Assembly: GCF_019900845.1 (NCBI RefSeq) | Contig: NZ_CP074570.1 | Location: 372,001 to 436,000, forward strand | Origin: Paraneptunicella aestuarii | GTDB lineage: Bacteria > Pseudomonadota > Gammaproteobacteria > Enterobacterales > Alteromonadaceae | Direction of reading: 5' to 3' | Length of the DNA: 64,000 bases | Shown: piece after piece, positions 50,397-58,773 of the stretch | How the letters are laid out: each line of letters starts with the position of its first letter | How positions within the stretch are numbered: the first letter of the stretch is position 1 | Position numbers and translations under genes: made by a program | The notes under the pieces: model-generated | Seen by the model: only the letters and a program-made list of their open reading frames with translations | Database searches by the model: none | What the model was told of the DNA's origin: nothing

Positions 50397-51023
50397 CTAT
50401 TCGAACTCTACTCCAATGTAACCTAGCTGGTTTTCCAAATGTTTGTCTGCCAGTCGATAAACATGATCGCGTTCTTGGATAAAGGCTGCTTTAACTTCTT
50501 CTATTGTTGGTGTGATGTAATGGCCATCCGTATCTCGTCTTTTAGATAGGTGCTTTTTTACTCTTTGGTATATGCGCTCTAAAGCAAATTTCTCATCGAC
50601 GTATTGGGCCAGTTTGTCATACAGCCCTCTTTTTAACAGCTCTTCTCTATGTTGATTAGCCGCATTCTGGTATTTTCCCATATCGCACCTGAAATCATTA
50701 TGCCCATATATGTAGTCTTTTATTTGGCGACAAAATATTTCAAAGTTGTTTTCAACATGAACTTGATGATAGGGAAAGTATTGTTCAAGTGGAAAGTCAT
50801 CAGAGAGCGGGTCGTACTTAAATGATGAGAATTTATCAACATACTTCTTCTGTAAGCTGGTCGCTAACCCAAGAACCTCATAATCCTTCAAGTCATGGGC
50901 TATTTGAGTGAACATCCTGATATACAAGTCAAAAGACGTGTCTACTTCTCCTTCAAGCTCAATATTCATCTGTATGAGTTTACCCATGACGTACTTACGA
51001 TAATCGAATTTATTTTCATTCAT
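50397..51023 (-). CDS. hypothetical protein (208 aa)
   Basis: A predicted soluble, charged, mostly helical protein with no family I recognise. Notable stretches are HVENNFEIFCRQIKDYIYG in the middle and KKHLSKRRDTDGHYITPTIE in the last third. It has no signal peptide or membrane segment. It is divergent from the 51125/51448 pair across a 101-base gap with a perfect palindrome, so the two sides are probably co-regulated. The gap to the Abi gene argues against one operon with it. Confidence 0.7.
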   Translation of the reverse strand: MNENKFDYRKYVMGKLIQMNIELEGEVDTSFDLYIRMFTQIAHDLKDYEVLGLATSLQKKYVDKFSSFKYDPLSDDFPLEQYFPYHQVHVENNFEIFCRQIKDYIYGHNDFRCDMGKYQNAANQHREELLKRGLYDKLAQYVDEKFALERIYQRVKKHLSKRRDTDGHYITPTIEEVKAAFIQERDHVYRLADKHLENQLGYIGVEFE

Positions 51024-51052
51024 ATGCTTAATTTCAGTTAGGTTTTTACATG

Positions 51053-51068
51053 GGTTAGTATACTAACC
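51053..51068. promoter_or_regulatory. 16-bp perfect palindrome in a divergent promoter region
   Basis: GGTTAGTATACTAACC is self-complementary and contains TATACT on both strands, usable as a -10 element in either direction. It resembles operators bound by small HTH repressors. Its place between two divergent genes suggests shared repression; no neighbouring repressor gene is identified. Confidence 0.6.
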
Positions 51069-51124
51069 TATATGGAAGGGCCCTAAATGCGGCTTGAAAC
51101 TTTTTATTTAGCAGGGGCGATATA

Positions 51125-51442
51125 ATGAATGAAGATTCGGAGTATCTAAAAAGAAAGCTTTATGCAAAAGAACACTATTTAGAAGGTGCCGTCGAGTCTC
51201 TAGAGCGAGTGGGGAGGTACTGGAATGGTTCAATTGCTAGAGTAATGGTGAAGCCTCTTCAAGAAGCTATTGAAGAGGAGGGATATGAAGTATTTGTAAG
51301 AGAGATCCCGCCGATTTGGGAGCATGTATTCTATTTGGTCGACAATGTCGAGGCTGATTATTCAAATAAGTTAGAGGAAATAGCTCTTAGAAGGTCAGTA
51401 CAGTTAGAACAAAACATTTCTAAACCGTTGCTGGAGGAATAA
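51125..51442 (+). CDS. hypothetical small protein, partner of the DUF3800-like gene
   Basis: A 105-residue, acidic, helical protein (MNEDSEYLKRKLYAKEHYL onwards). I recognise no domain. It is preceded by GGGGCG at weak spacing and followed 5 bases later by the DUF3800-like gene, whose Shine-Dalgarno is inside its 3' end, so the two are almost surely co-translated. It could be an antitoxin or accessory subunit; there is no direct evidence. Confidence 0.7.
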   Translation: MNEDSEYLKRKLYAKEHYLEGAVESLERVGRYWNGSIARVMVKPLQEAIEEEGYEVFVREIPPIWEHVFYLVDNVEADYSNKLEEIALRRSVQLEQNISKPLLEE

Positions 51443-51447
51443 GTAGT

Positions 51448-52311
51448 TTGGATACTTTTGTATTGGTATTGGATGAATCGGGAGCTAAAGGTTACTCGAA
51501 TAATCAAGAAGTGCTAGAGAATGAATTTGGCGTTATGGCTGGCTTTATTTTTTCTGATAAAAATTTGAAGGGAAATTATTGTGCGTGTGTGCAAACATTT
51601 TCTGATTTTGCTTCTGAAGGAAAATTGCATATTACTGAACTAAGTCCAGATAAACAGAAACAAGTTAGAACGAAATTCTTCGAAGTTATGCAGGCTACGC
51701 GACTAAATTGGTCATATGAAGCGATAAAAGTACAAGGGTTATATGAGTCTGAAAATATCCGTATACCGAGTGAATTCACTGAAAAGGTTTTGCTTCATGA
51801 AAGGCTTTTCATAGGTTTAGTTCTGAAAGTTGTAAACGAATTAAATTCCTCTGAAGAAAAAGAAATTAAGTTAAAAATCATCACTGATAATATTGACCGC
51901 CCTATCGTTGAAAGGTTTTGTAAATCAATTGATGAAATTATTAAGCTTTTAACTGACAAGAAACTTGTTTATCAATACAAAAAGTCAGATCCAATAGCAA
52001 AGAAGTCTCAAATTCATCAATTTGAAATTAATGTTGACTATAACAAGAATTTTATTTCTATCGGTAAGTTTGATTATTCGATTAAGTCGGAGGATAGTTG
52101 TTTAACTTTTATGGCTGATATATTGGTAAATTCGGTTTATCACCATTTGAAGAAAAAATTAGAATCCGATCCTGACTTGCAGTTAAATAGTTCGAGCGCA
52201 ATACAAGGGTATCCCTTAGCAGAACTTGTTGGCGGGTGTCGAGATGAAATTGAAGGAGAAATCACATCATTTTCTGACTTTCTATATCGCAGAGAGGCAC
52301 CAAAAGAATAG
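51448..52311 (+). CDS. DUF3800-like protein
   Basis: 287 residues from TTG 51448, with GGAGG 10 bases upstream. The N-terminus VLVLDESGAKG carries the Asp-Glu-Ser-Gly motif of the DUF3800 family, predicted to have an RNase H-like fold. Later features are KIITDNIDRPIVERFCKSI and a second acidic segment at SEDSCLTFMADIL, compatible with further metal ligands. DUF3800 genes are frequent in mobile and defence islands, but the function is not established. The alternative is an unrelated nuclease fold. Confidence 0.65.
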   Translation: MDTFVLVLDESGAKGYSNNQEVLENEFGVMAGFIFSDKNLKGNYCACVQTFSDFASEGKLHITELSPDKQKQVRTKFFEVMQATRLNWSYEAIKVQGLYESENIRIPSEFTEKVLLHERLFIGLVLKVVNELNSSEEKEIKLKIITDNIDRPIVERFCKSIDEIIKLLTDKKLVYQYKKSDPIAKKSQIHQFEINVDYNKNFISIGKFDYSIKSEDSCLTFMADILVNSVYHHLKKKLESDPDLQLNSSSAIQGYPLAELVGGCRDEIEGEITSFSDFLYRREAPKE

Positions 52312-52338
52312 GTCGGAACTAATTCAATTCAACTAATA

Positions 52339-53538
52339 TGTACTAGCTCAGACCTGATCTGACAGTTACCCAGTTTTTCTGGTGCCAGTGTCAGATTAGA
52401 TTTGAGCCAAATTCTTTTCAGCCCAAACCCGTTTTCCATCAGTTAATGTTTCCATTGGTGTTCTACCGCAGCACATTTTACCCTGATGAGTCCGTTCATT
52501 GTTGTAATAATCCAGCCAGTCGTCCAGATCTTTCTGCAACATTTCCAGAGAATCGTAGAGCTTTTTACGGAACGTCACCTGATAAAACTCATTCAGGATA
52601 GTTTTGTGGAAGCGTTCACAGATGCCATTGGTTTGTGGGTGCCTCGCTTTGGTTTTGGTGTGGTCAATATCATTAATTGCCAGATATAGCTGGTAATCGT
52701 GCTGTTCAACCTTCCCACAATACTCCGTGCCTCGGTCAGTTAAAATCCGTAGCATGGGAAGCTGTTGAGCCTCGAAGAACGGTAATACACGGTCATTCAA
52801 TACATCAGCCGAGGTGATTGGTGTTTTTGTTGTGTAGAGTTTAGCGAACGCAACTTTGCTGTAGGTATCAACGAACGTTTGTTGATAGATCCGGCCAATG
52901 CCTTTTAAATTCCCCACATAAAATGTGTCCTGTGAACCAAGATACCCAGGGTGATGCGTTTCAATTTCACCACACGCTTCATCGTCTTGCTTTTTCTTTT
53001 CCAGTGCAGCGATTTGGTCTTCGCTCAGAATAATACCTTCCTTTTCTACCTTGTTTTCCAGTGCTGACAGGCGTTTTTTGAAGTTCTCCAAGTTATGGCG
53101 AAGCCAGATAGAACGAACTCCGCTACCAGATACAAATACACCTCGTTTACGCAATTCGTTGCTGGTTCTCGCTTGCCCGTGCGCCGGAAACTCGACAGCG
53201 TATTTAATGACTGATTGCTCAGTTTCTTCATCAACACGATTCTTGAAATTAGGAGTTCGTCTGGACTGACTAATCAGTGAATCAATTCCACCTTCTTCTA
53301 CCAGCTCCTGATAACGGTAAAATGTATCTCGCGATACGCCCATGACTTTACAGGCCTTCGATACATTACCGAGCTCTTCTGCCAAATTGAGTAAACCTGC
53401 TTTGTGTTTAATGATTGGATTGTTAGTATGCAACATGAGAGTTACCTTGTGTTTGTTTAATAAAGATTCGACACCTTTATCAAACTGGGTAACTCTCAAC
53501 TTTTCAAGTAGATGTGTCAGATTAAGTCGAGACTAATA
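52339..53538 (-). mobile_element. IS481-family insertion sequence
   Basis: It contains one transposase gene between imperfect terminal repeats of 21 bp (52344-52364 and 53515-53535, 15 of 21 matching, core GAC(C/T)T(G/A)ATCTGACA). CAACTAATA stands outside each end (52330-52338 and 53539-53547) and may be the target duplication, which sets the stated boundaries. The exact ends are uncertain by a few bases. Confidence 0.8.
52396..53436 (-). CDS. IS481-family transposase
   Basis: 346 residues from ATG 53436, preceded by AAGG; a longer frame to 53499 is open. The N-terminal helix-turn-helix includes VSKACKVMGVSRDTFYRYQE. The DDE integrase core has Asp in TFVDTYSKVAFAKLYTTK, Asp in ILTDRGTEYCG and Glu in HPQTNGICERFHKTILNEFY. 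The frame is intact, so the element may still be active. Confidence 0.92.
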   Translation of the reverse strand: MLHTNNPIIKHKAGLLNLAEELGNVSKACKVMGVSRDTFYRYQELVEEGGIDSLISQSRRTPNFKNRVDEETEQSVIKYAVEFPAHGQARTSNELRKRGVFVSGSGVRSIWLRHNLENFKKRLSALENKVEKEGIILSEDQIAALEKKKQDDEACGEIETHHPGYLGSQDTFYVGNLKGIGRIYQQTFVDTYSKVAFAKLYTTKTPITSADVLNDRVLPFFEAQQLPMLRILTDRGTEYCGKVEQHDYQLYLAINDIDHTKTKARHPQTNGICERFHKTILNEFYQVTFRKKLYDSLEMLQKDLDDWLDYYNNERTHQGKMCCGRTPMETLTDGKRVWAEKNLAQI

Positions 53539-53560
53539 CAACTAATACGTTGTAAATGTA

Positions 53561-54451
53561 CTATCTCAAATAAGTTTCAGTAATTGATGCTCTGAAATGC
53601 CCCATTTCTTGAGAAACGGTTTCCAGTGCGTCTTTATAGTGAAGTCCTTGTTTTTTAAGTTCGTCCATCCGTTCCTGGGCGTAGCTATGTCGGACACCGT
53701 GAGCCCCAGTTGACCAGCCTACGGCTCTTTTGGAAGCTTCAGTAAATGAGTTAGACCAGTTTTTTCCTCCACCAATGTTGTAGTGTGTTTCGTAATTGAT
53801 GTTCCGGTCTTTCACTTTCACCGGTTCATCCAGTCTTAGCTTTTCTAGTTGTTCTGAAAGTTTGCCAGAGATAAGCACTTCTCTAACCAAGCCTCCTTTA
53901 CCAATTACGGTGTATCGTTCTCCGTTTCTCCCTAAGAACTTAGTTTCAAGTATCGGTTTGTCGTCTCGTTTATCAGCGTTGCGTTCATTTGCAGGTAGCA
54001 ATGTAAGTAGCTCATGGGCTCTTAGCCCTGCTGAATGAGCTAGGGCTGTAGCGATTGAGTGTTTTGGTGATTGGTGTTCGGATACCATTTCAGCTTGGGC
54101 TGGTGTATAAGCTCGGGAATTTAGAATCTGCTTTTGTTCAGATTTAACGATTTTGAGCTTTTCGTTTTCCTGTAATTTATGGGTGACATGTATCATCATG
54201 GCTTGAATTGCTTGCCTGTCCATGTCTAGTGCCTTTTGCCCTACTTCTTCGGATCGCGCGTCTAAATACTGAATGGCTTTCTCTATGGTCAGTTCTCGTA
54301 AACTTCCTTGTTTACTGTCCGCTAACCAGGTAGAAACGTTCTTTAAAGATTGCTGGTAATTCCTTGCTGTTCCAACAGATTTTATTGCTGTTGTCTGGAG
54401 CACTTTCATTACTGAAGCTGCTTGTTTATTTGGAGAGGCAAACTTAGCCAT
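53561..54451 (-). CDS. second tyrosine recombinase (Integrase_1-like)
   Basis: A 296-residue site-specific recombinase. Active-site residues visible are Arg in HSAGLRAHELLTLLP, the HGVRHSYAQERM box (H-x-x-R), His in MGHFRASITETYLR and the terminal Tyr in the same motif. It differs in size and sequence from the integrase at 60951. It overlaps the small upstream gene by 8 bases, and IS481 sits just beyond its stop. It is a type found inside integrative and conjugative elements; its target is unknown. Confidence 0.83.
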   Translation of the reverse strand: MAKFASPNKQAASVMKVLQTTAIKSVGTARNYQQSLKNVSTWLADSKQGSLRELTIEKAIQYLDARSEEVGQKALDMDRQAIQAMMIHVTHKLQENEKLKIVKSEQKQILNSRAYTPAQAEMVSEHQSPKHSIATALAHSAGLRAHELLTLLPANERNADKRDDKPILETKFLGRNGERYTVIGKGGLVREVLISGKLSEQLEKLRLDEPVKVKDRNINYETHYNIGGGKNWSNSFTEASKRAVGWSTGAHGVRHSYAQERMDELKKQGLHYKDALETVSQEMGHFRASITETYLR

Positions 54452-54674
54452 TCTTTTGAACCCACTTCCAAACCGTTGAATAATGTACTTTGCAGCGGTT
54501 ATTTCGAAGAAAACGGTGTAAATCGGTTATGGGATGCCCTTTTTTATAAAGTCCTAAAAGGGTGGAGCTAAATCTGTCTAATCGTGACTTTTTAGCTGAA
54601 TAGTATTGTCTGCGGTTTTTACGTTTTAGCTCTTTAAGTTTGTGAGACTCTTCTTCAATATTAAATTCCCTCAT
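54444..54674 (-). CDS. small basic protein coupled to the second recombinase
   Basis: A 76-residue Lys/Arg-rich protein. The C-terminal part ITDLHRFLRNNRCKVHYSTV reads like a helix-turn-helix. It overlaps the recombinase start by 8 bases, so they are coupled. It may be a directionality or DNA-binding factor; this is inferred from size, charge and linkage. Confidence 0.68.
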   Translation of the reverse strand: MREFNIEEESHKLKELKRKNRRQYYSAKKSRLDRFSSTLLGLYKKGHPITDLHRFLRNNRCKVHYSTVWKWVQKNG

Positions 54675-54953
54675 TTCTGTGCCCTCTTTATATCTAGTCT
54701 TTTCAGTTGGTTACCACGTAAGAACACCTGACTCATGCGAGTTCAGCGATATTAGCGGTTAGCTAACACCTATTCGCCCCTGTTTTAACTGTAACGTCAG
54801 CTTTGGTTCGGACTGTTCTCACCAATTACGAATCTAAATTTAAAGAGTGGATTAATCTCTAACCGTTAACGCTGGCTAAACGTTTTTGAAGGTTTTCCTC
54901 CTGTTTTTAAGTGTTAAAAATAGAATAAAACGGAATACAGAAATCCCAAGGAT

Positions 54954-54983
54954 TTGCAGTAAAACCATTGATTTAGATATAAA
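54954..54983 (+). promoter_or_regulatory. promoter-like element ahead of the stem-loop array
   Basis: TTGCAG and TATAAA are spaced by 18 bases. Transcription would start near 54990, just before the first hairpin. No ribosome-binding site and reading frame follow at once, which favours a non-coding transcript or long leader. Confidence 0.4.
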
Positions 54984-54994
54984 GGTACGTCTTC

Positions 54995-55187
54995 GCTCAA
55001 AAGAGCAAATTTCAGTCACGTTGTACTCAGGTTGACCTGAGTAGTCATTTTGAAAAGACTACCGCCAATGTTGTAAACAACACCTGGTAGTTAGGCATGA
55101 GCCCCGAATCGAGTTCGGGGAAAGGGTTCCGGCTTAAACCGGATAAGGGTCCGATTTACCTATCGGAAAGGGGTCTGAATTATCAGA
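54995..55187 (+). ncRNA. candidate structured RNA: consecutive stem-loops
   Basis: Eight short stems follow each other: GCTC/GAGC (54995), ACTCAGG/CCTGAGT (55025), GTAGTC/GACTAC (55041), TGTTG/CAACA (55069), CCCCGAA/TTCGGGG (55102), TCCGG/CCGGA (55128), TCCGAT/ATCGGA (55150) and TCTGA/TCAGA (55174). The last four are separated by near-identical linkers AAAGGGT, TAAGGGT and AAGGGGT. ACTACC at 55058 can also pair with GGTAGT at 55086, an alternative fold. A single-stranded DNA role such as oriT is equally possible. Confidence 0.5.
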
Positions 55188-55295
55188 AAACCGAGTAAAT
55201 CTTATTCGCTGAAATATGCAATTGCAAGCTATGAAAAGACTATGTGGCTGTTCAAATTTACTGTGATGTTTTTACCAAATTGCCCACGAAGCTAA

Positions 55296-55345
55296 GCCCC
55301 ACGCTATGTCCAACGCATTTTAAATGCGCGGACATAGCGTGGGGC
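55296..55345. repeat. 50-base near-perfect nested hairpin
   Basis: Perfect 16-bp arms (GCCCCACGCTATGTCC and its complement) enclose an inner GCATTT/AAATGC stem. No T run follows on either strand, so it is not a standard terminator. Confidence 0.9.
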
Positions 55346-55569
55346 GTGATGCAAATATTTTCGGTGAATTTTTATCTTGTTTGGGACGGGATTTACTGCC
55401 AAAATTATAGCGTTGGTTCTAAAGATCATACCCGAACCAACGCCTCCTCTGAGTTCTTCTCTAAGAGAGGTGATCTTAATTCAATTTAAAGGTGCTTTGT
55501 CCGGCGGCCTCGCTCTAGCCGTGGATAGTGGCACCTTCATTTCAGGTTTTAAGATCACTTGGAGAAGAA

Positions 55570-55917
55570 ATGAAAAAATTTATCAGATTAGTTGGCATAT
55601 TCGGTTTGTTGTTCGCCGTAGTATTTGCCGTTGCAGGTTGGATTGTTTTTAACGCTAATCTCGCAGACTTACACAACGTTTATTCTTTTACCTCATCACT
55701 AAGAAGTGAAAATCTAGCATGGATAACCAGAGCTGTATTTTTCCTACTTCTAGTGATTTATATCCCCGCCTTTATACAAAGATATCAAGGAATCCAGCTG
55801 ACCAGTAGTTCTAAGACGGTAATTAGAATTCAGTTGGCGTTGATTTTATTACTCGTTGAGCTCTTGATCATTCAGGACGGAATTATTCAATTCTTTAATC
55901 TCTCAGTGGGAGGATAA
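55570..55917 (+). CDS. small membrane protein upstream of the TraG-like gene
   Basis: 115 residues from ATG 55570, with GGAGAAG just upstream. Three hydrophobic segments are evident (about residues 5-27, 46-66 and 82-103). Its stop is 3 bases before the TraG-like start region, so the two form an operon. It is likely a conjugation-apparatus membrane partner, by context only. Confidence 0.75.
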   Translation: MKKFIRLVGIFGLLFAVVFAVAGWIVFNANLADLHNVYSFTSSLRSENLAWITRAVFFLLLVIYIPAFIQRYQGIQLTSSSKTVIRIQLALILLLVELLIIQDGIIQFFNLSVGG

Positions 55918-55920
55918 GAA

Positions 55921-57603
55921 ATGGGCGGAGGTTTAGTTGTTGGCTCTTATTTAGAGCTGTATACCCAGTTTTTGGGTTGGGCTGTATATAACAATATTTG
56001 GTTCTTGATTAAGGAGTCAGGGTTAATCTGGATTCCCTTCTTAGCCATCTTGTGGGATGGTTGGTTATCTAGCCTTGAGAAGAGTTCGTTTGAGTCTGTG
56101 GCAGCAGTAAGTTTTAGAAAGATTGTCATGGGGAATGTTGTGGCAATGTTTGTCATGATTTTTGCAGCGGAGCCGGTTCTACCTTTAAACCCGTCCATAG
56201 TGAAATTGAACAAACCAGAGTTGCAGGTGTTTGGTTTGGGTAATGTGCTTGGTAGTGGTGAAGTGACGGTCGGGGATACGGGCACTACGTATGATAATGC
56301 ATTTTCAGAAAGTGTTGATCTAGTAGAGGCTCAGATACCTGATTTGGGAATTCCTGTTCTGTGGGCTCATGTGATGAATTGGGGCAGTGGTTTTAGTTAT
56401 GCGTTAATTGCTGGCTTGCCAAAAAAGGAAGACTTACGATTTTTACAAAATTACATGCAATCAGTGTTCATCGATGATCCTATGTTATCTAATGAGGTAA
56501 GCCGATTCACGGCAGAATGCTATGCCCCTGCAAGAGCCAAGTTTTTTAGAATTAAAGACCAGATACCAGCCAGGTTAAACACGGAGATGGTGAATGATAT
56601 TTTGCTCCGATATCCTAATGACCTAAATTGGATGGGTTCAATGGTACTTTCCAAATCACAAGGCTTGTATGCAAAGTCAGAGAATATGGGGGTTGTTTCT
56701 GACGGCTATAGAGCTCGGAATCCAGTGGAAAGATTTATTGATGATGATGAATCGAGAGGAAGACCATACTGTGATGAATGGTGGGAAGAACTCAGAGGTT
56801 CAATACTGAGTATTGCCCAATCTGAGTCTTTTTTAGGTAATGGCGGCGTTTCAAATTTCGATGTATTGAATGAAATTATATTAAACTCCTTTGACGTTGC
56901 AGCCAGTGAATATGTTTCTCTGAATGAAGTCACTGAAAACTACATTGTTGAAACCTACCTCAAAAACACTCGTCAACGCCTGGATATAGTTCACGATGAT
57001 TTGGCTTACTTAAACACTTCTTATACACCATATGGTGATCCTGTCAGCTCTGGGTTGGCTTATGGAGTGAAGGGATTCTTGTCTTTTCTTGGTAGCGCGA
57101 AAGAAGGAGCTGTTTGGTCGGTAAAGTTCTACACAATTTTATTAGCTTTACCAATGATCCAGGCTATCGTTATTTTCAGCTTTATCATTTCACTTCCGTT
57201 TTTACTGATATTTACAAAGCTTGGCGTAAAAGGCGTGGTTTATGGGTTTTTAGGATTCTTTTCTCTGAAGCTATTAACTGGACTTTGGGGAGTGGCCAGC
57301 TGGTTAGATACAACACTTATCGCGGTAATGTATCCTGATGAATCAGCAGTTGGTGCATTCCTCAGTGGTGCCAATAATGATGGAACAGAAAGAATTCTCC
57401 TGGATATGATGACCACAGGGATGCATATCGTATTACCAATGACGTTCCTCTACATCGTAACCGTAGCCGGTTTCCAAGTTGGCAATGTGATTAGCGGTTC
57501 TGTTCAATCATCGACTGATGCTTCCGCAAAAGCTGGTAGCACTGGGGGAGAAATGGGAACCAATGCTGCTCAGCAACAGATATCAAATTTTAGAAGAGGT
57601 TAG
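55921..57603 (+). CDS. TraG N-terminal-domain-like conjugation protein
   Basis: 560 residues after GGGAGGATAAGAA. It has membrane segments near the N-terminus (about residues 20-45 and 70-90) and a large central soluble region with FTAECYAPARAKFFRIKDQ. Two to three further membrane segments lie at about residues 400-470, with a last one near 505-525. This is the architecture of TraG-N proteins of integrative conjugative elements, involved in mating-pair stabilisation and entry exclusion. All other type IV secretion genes are missing from the island. The C-terminal periplasmic domain of F-type TraG is absent. Confidence 0.78.
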   Translation: MGGGLVVGSYLELYTQFLGWAVYNNIWFLIKESGLIWIPFLAILWDGWLSSLEKSSFESVAAVSFRKIVMGNVVAMFVMIFAAEPVLPLNPSIVKLNKPELQVFGLGNVLGSGEVTVGDTGTTYDNAFSESVDLVEAQIPDLGIPVLWAHVMNWGSGFSYALIAGLPKKEDLRFLQNYMQSVFIDDPMLSNEVSRFTAECYAPARAKFFRIKDQIPARLNTEMVNDILLRYPNDLNWMGSMVLSKSQGLYAKSENMGVVSDGYRARNPVERFIDDDESRGRPYCDEWWEELRGSILSIAQSESFLGNGGVSNFDVLNEIILNSFDVAASEYVSLNEVTENYIVETYLKNTRQRLDIVHDDLAYLNTSYTPYGDPVSSGLAYGVKGFLSFLGSAKEGAVWSVKFYTILLALPMIQAIVIFSFIISLPFLLIFTKLGVKGVVYGFLGFFSLKLLTGLWGVASWLDTTLIAVMYPDESAVGAFLSGANNDGTERILLDMMTTGMHIVLPMTFLYIVTVAGFQVGNVISGSVQSSTDASAKAGSTGGEMGTNAAQQQISNFRRG

Positions 57604-57878
57604 TAGTTTATGTTTTGGCAGAAGGCTTTCGATGGAAAGCCTAGCCTTATATAGCTTGGGAGAAAAATCGTCTGTTGTCATTAATACACCAGAGCATGCT
57701 TCCACACTTGCTTGCAGAGATATCTTAATAAGTAGTTTGTATTTCAAAGTTTCTCATTTCTATCATTCGATAAAAATAATACTCGCAGTATAATTGAATT
57801 CTAAGTAAAAGCGGATAGAGCACAAATGTTCATTAATAAGCCGTTTGAAATTCAAATTACCCAGAAATAGGAATATTG

Positions 57879-58313
57879 ATGAATAGTGATGCCATTACAT
57901 GGTTAGGAACTGTAATAACTGCAATAGGAACAGCGGTTACATTGTGGCAAGCATATAAAGTTAAACGTTATAAAGACCAAGTAGCATTCGATCTTAGAAA
58001 AATATCAATTTCAGAAGCTGGAGAAATACTGAGAAGGGGGCAGGAGGATTGCCGAAGGCTTCTTAAATCAGGTAGCCGCGGTCAAAACATCACTAATATT
58101 TGTGACTCTGTCCAAGAACGGCTGGATCAGGCAATGAATAGATTTAATCAGAAGTCTCAAGATTCGGATATAAAGGAAAAATTATCATTGGCAAATAATT
58201 TATTGCATGAGGTGAGACTGGGAAACAAAACGAGCCGAAATAGTAGCGACCTTCATGTTGCTTTTCAAGAAGCAATTCAACTGTGTAACGAGCGTCTAAC
58301 GGAAATCAATTAA
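57879..58313 (+). CDS. hypothetical membrane-anchored protein (144 aa)
   Basis: Starts at ATG 57879 after AGGAA. One N-terminal helix (about residues 5-24, TWLGTVITAIGTAVTLWQAY) is followed by a cytoplasmic, charged, helical domain. No family is recognised. The gene is 13 bases ahead of the next one, in the same direction. It is similar in plan to the protein at 59433. Confidence 0.7.
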   Translation: MNSDAITWLGTVITAIGTAVTLWQAYKVKRYKDQVAFDLRKISISEAGEILRRGQEDCRRLLKSGSRGQNITNICDSVQERLDQAMNRFNQKSQDSDIKEKLSLANNLLHEVRLGNKTSRNSSDLHVAFQEAIQLCNERLTEIN

Positions 58314-58326
58314 GAGAAAACAATGT

Positions 58327-58692
58327 ATGAAAGATTTAGAGTTACAGATCAATAAACTTAAGTATCAAATGAGTTTAGTGGGTGAATCTCTTGATTCCCG
58401 TGAACACCCTATTGCAACCCTTGTCATAGCTATGGATTGGGACGATAAAGACTTAGACCGAGCGCACGACATATTCGAGAAGTTTGAAGGAATAATTGAG
58501 TCGGGAGAGGAACCTAACTGGAACGAATTCGAGCATGATTTTAACCAGCAGTTTGGGATAGGATATCAGACATTGAAAATGGTAGTGCTAGCCTTTCATC
58601 GGAACTTTCAGTGGACTCATGTTTGTGAAGTCTATGCTAATGCGAAGGAATGTATGGAGTTTCACGAAATTACGAGACCCAAAAGTTTTTAG
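58327..58692 (+). CDS. hypothetical soluble protein (121 aa)
   Basis: An acidic helical protein with DWDDKDLDRAHDIFEKFEGI in the middle. It has no membrane segment and no family I can name. It is adjacent to the membrane-anchored gene at 57879 and may form a unit with it. Confidence 0.68.
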   Translation: MKDLELQINKLKYQMSLVGESLDSREHPIATLVIAMDWDDKDLDRAHDIFEKFEGIIESGEEPNWNEFEHDFNQQFGIGYQTLKMVVLAFHRNFQWTHVCEVYANAKECMEFHEITRPKSF

Positions 58693-58773
58693 CTAGTGCA
58701 TTTTACGGTTGTTTTTCCTCAGACCTTTAAATTAGTTGTGAATGCGAGTTTTATTAGTTTATAAGGAATTCAT

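Larger units (their letters stand above)
54675..55569. other. 895-base structured intergenic region
   Basis: It lies between the divergent recombinase pair and the TraG-like pair. It contains a 10-bp palindrome GTTAGCTAAC (54758-54767), a promoter-like element (54954-54983), a dense stem-loop array (about 54995-55187), a 50-base hairpin (55296-55345) and CGTTGGTTC/GAACCAACG (55411-55442). No convincing gene is present; short frames here cross the hairpins. It is a candidate for a transfer origin or a structured RNA. Confidence 0.7.

Noticed and set aside
55296..55345. Integron attC site
   Set aside because: GTCCAAC fits one core-site consensus, but the matching GTTRRRY on the other arm is absent and no integron integrase or cassette array is present.
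55244..55489. Open frame of 81 codons across the 50-base hairpin
   Set aside because: It reads through a perfect inverted repeat, has no ribosome-binding site and its product has no protein-like pattern.
55377..55652. Open frame of 91 codons upstream of the small membrane protein
   Set aside because: TTG start without a Shine-Dalgarno, and it runs out of frame into the well-supported gene at 55570.
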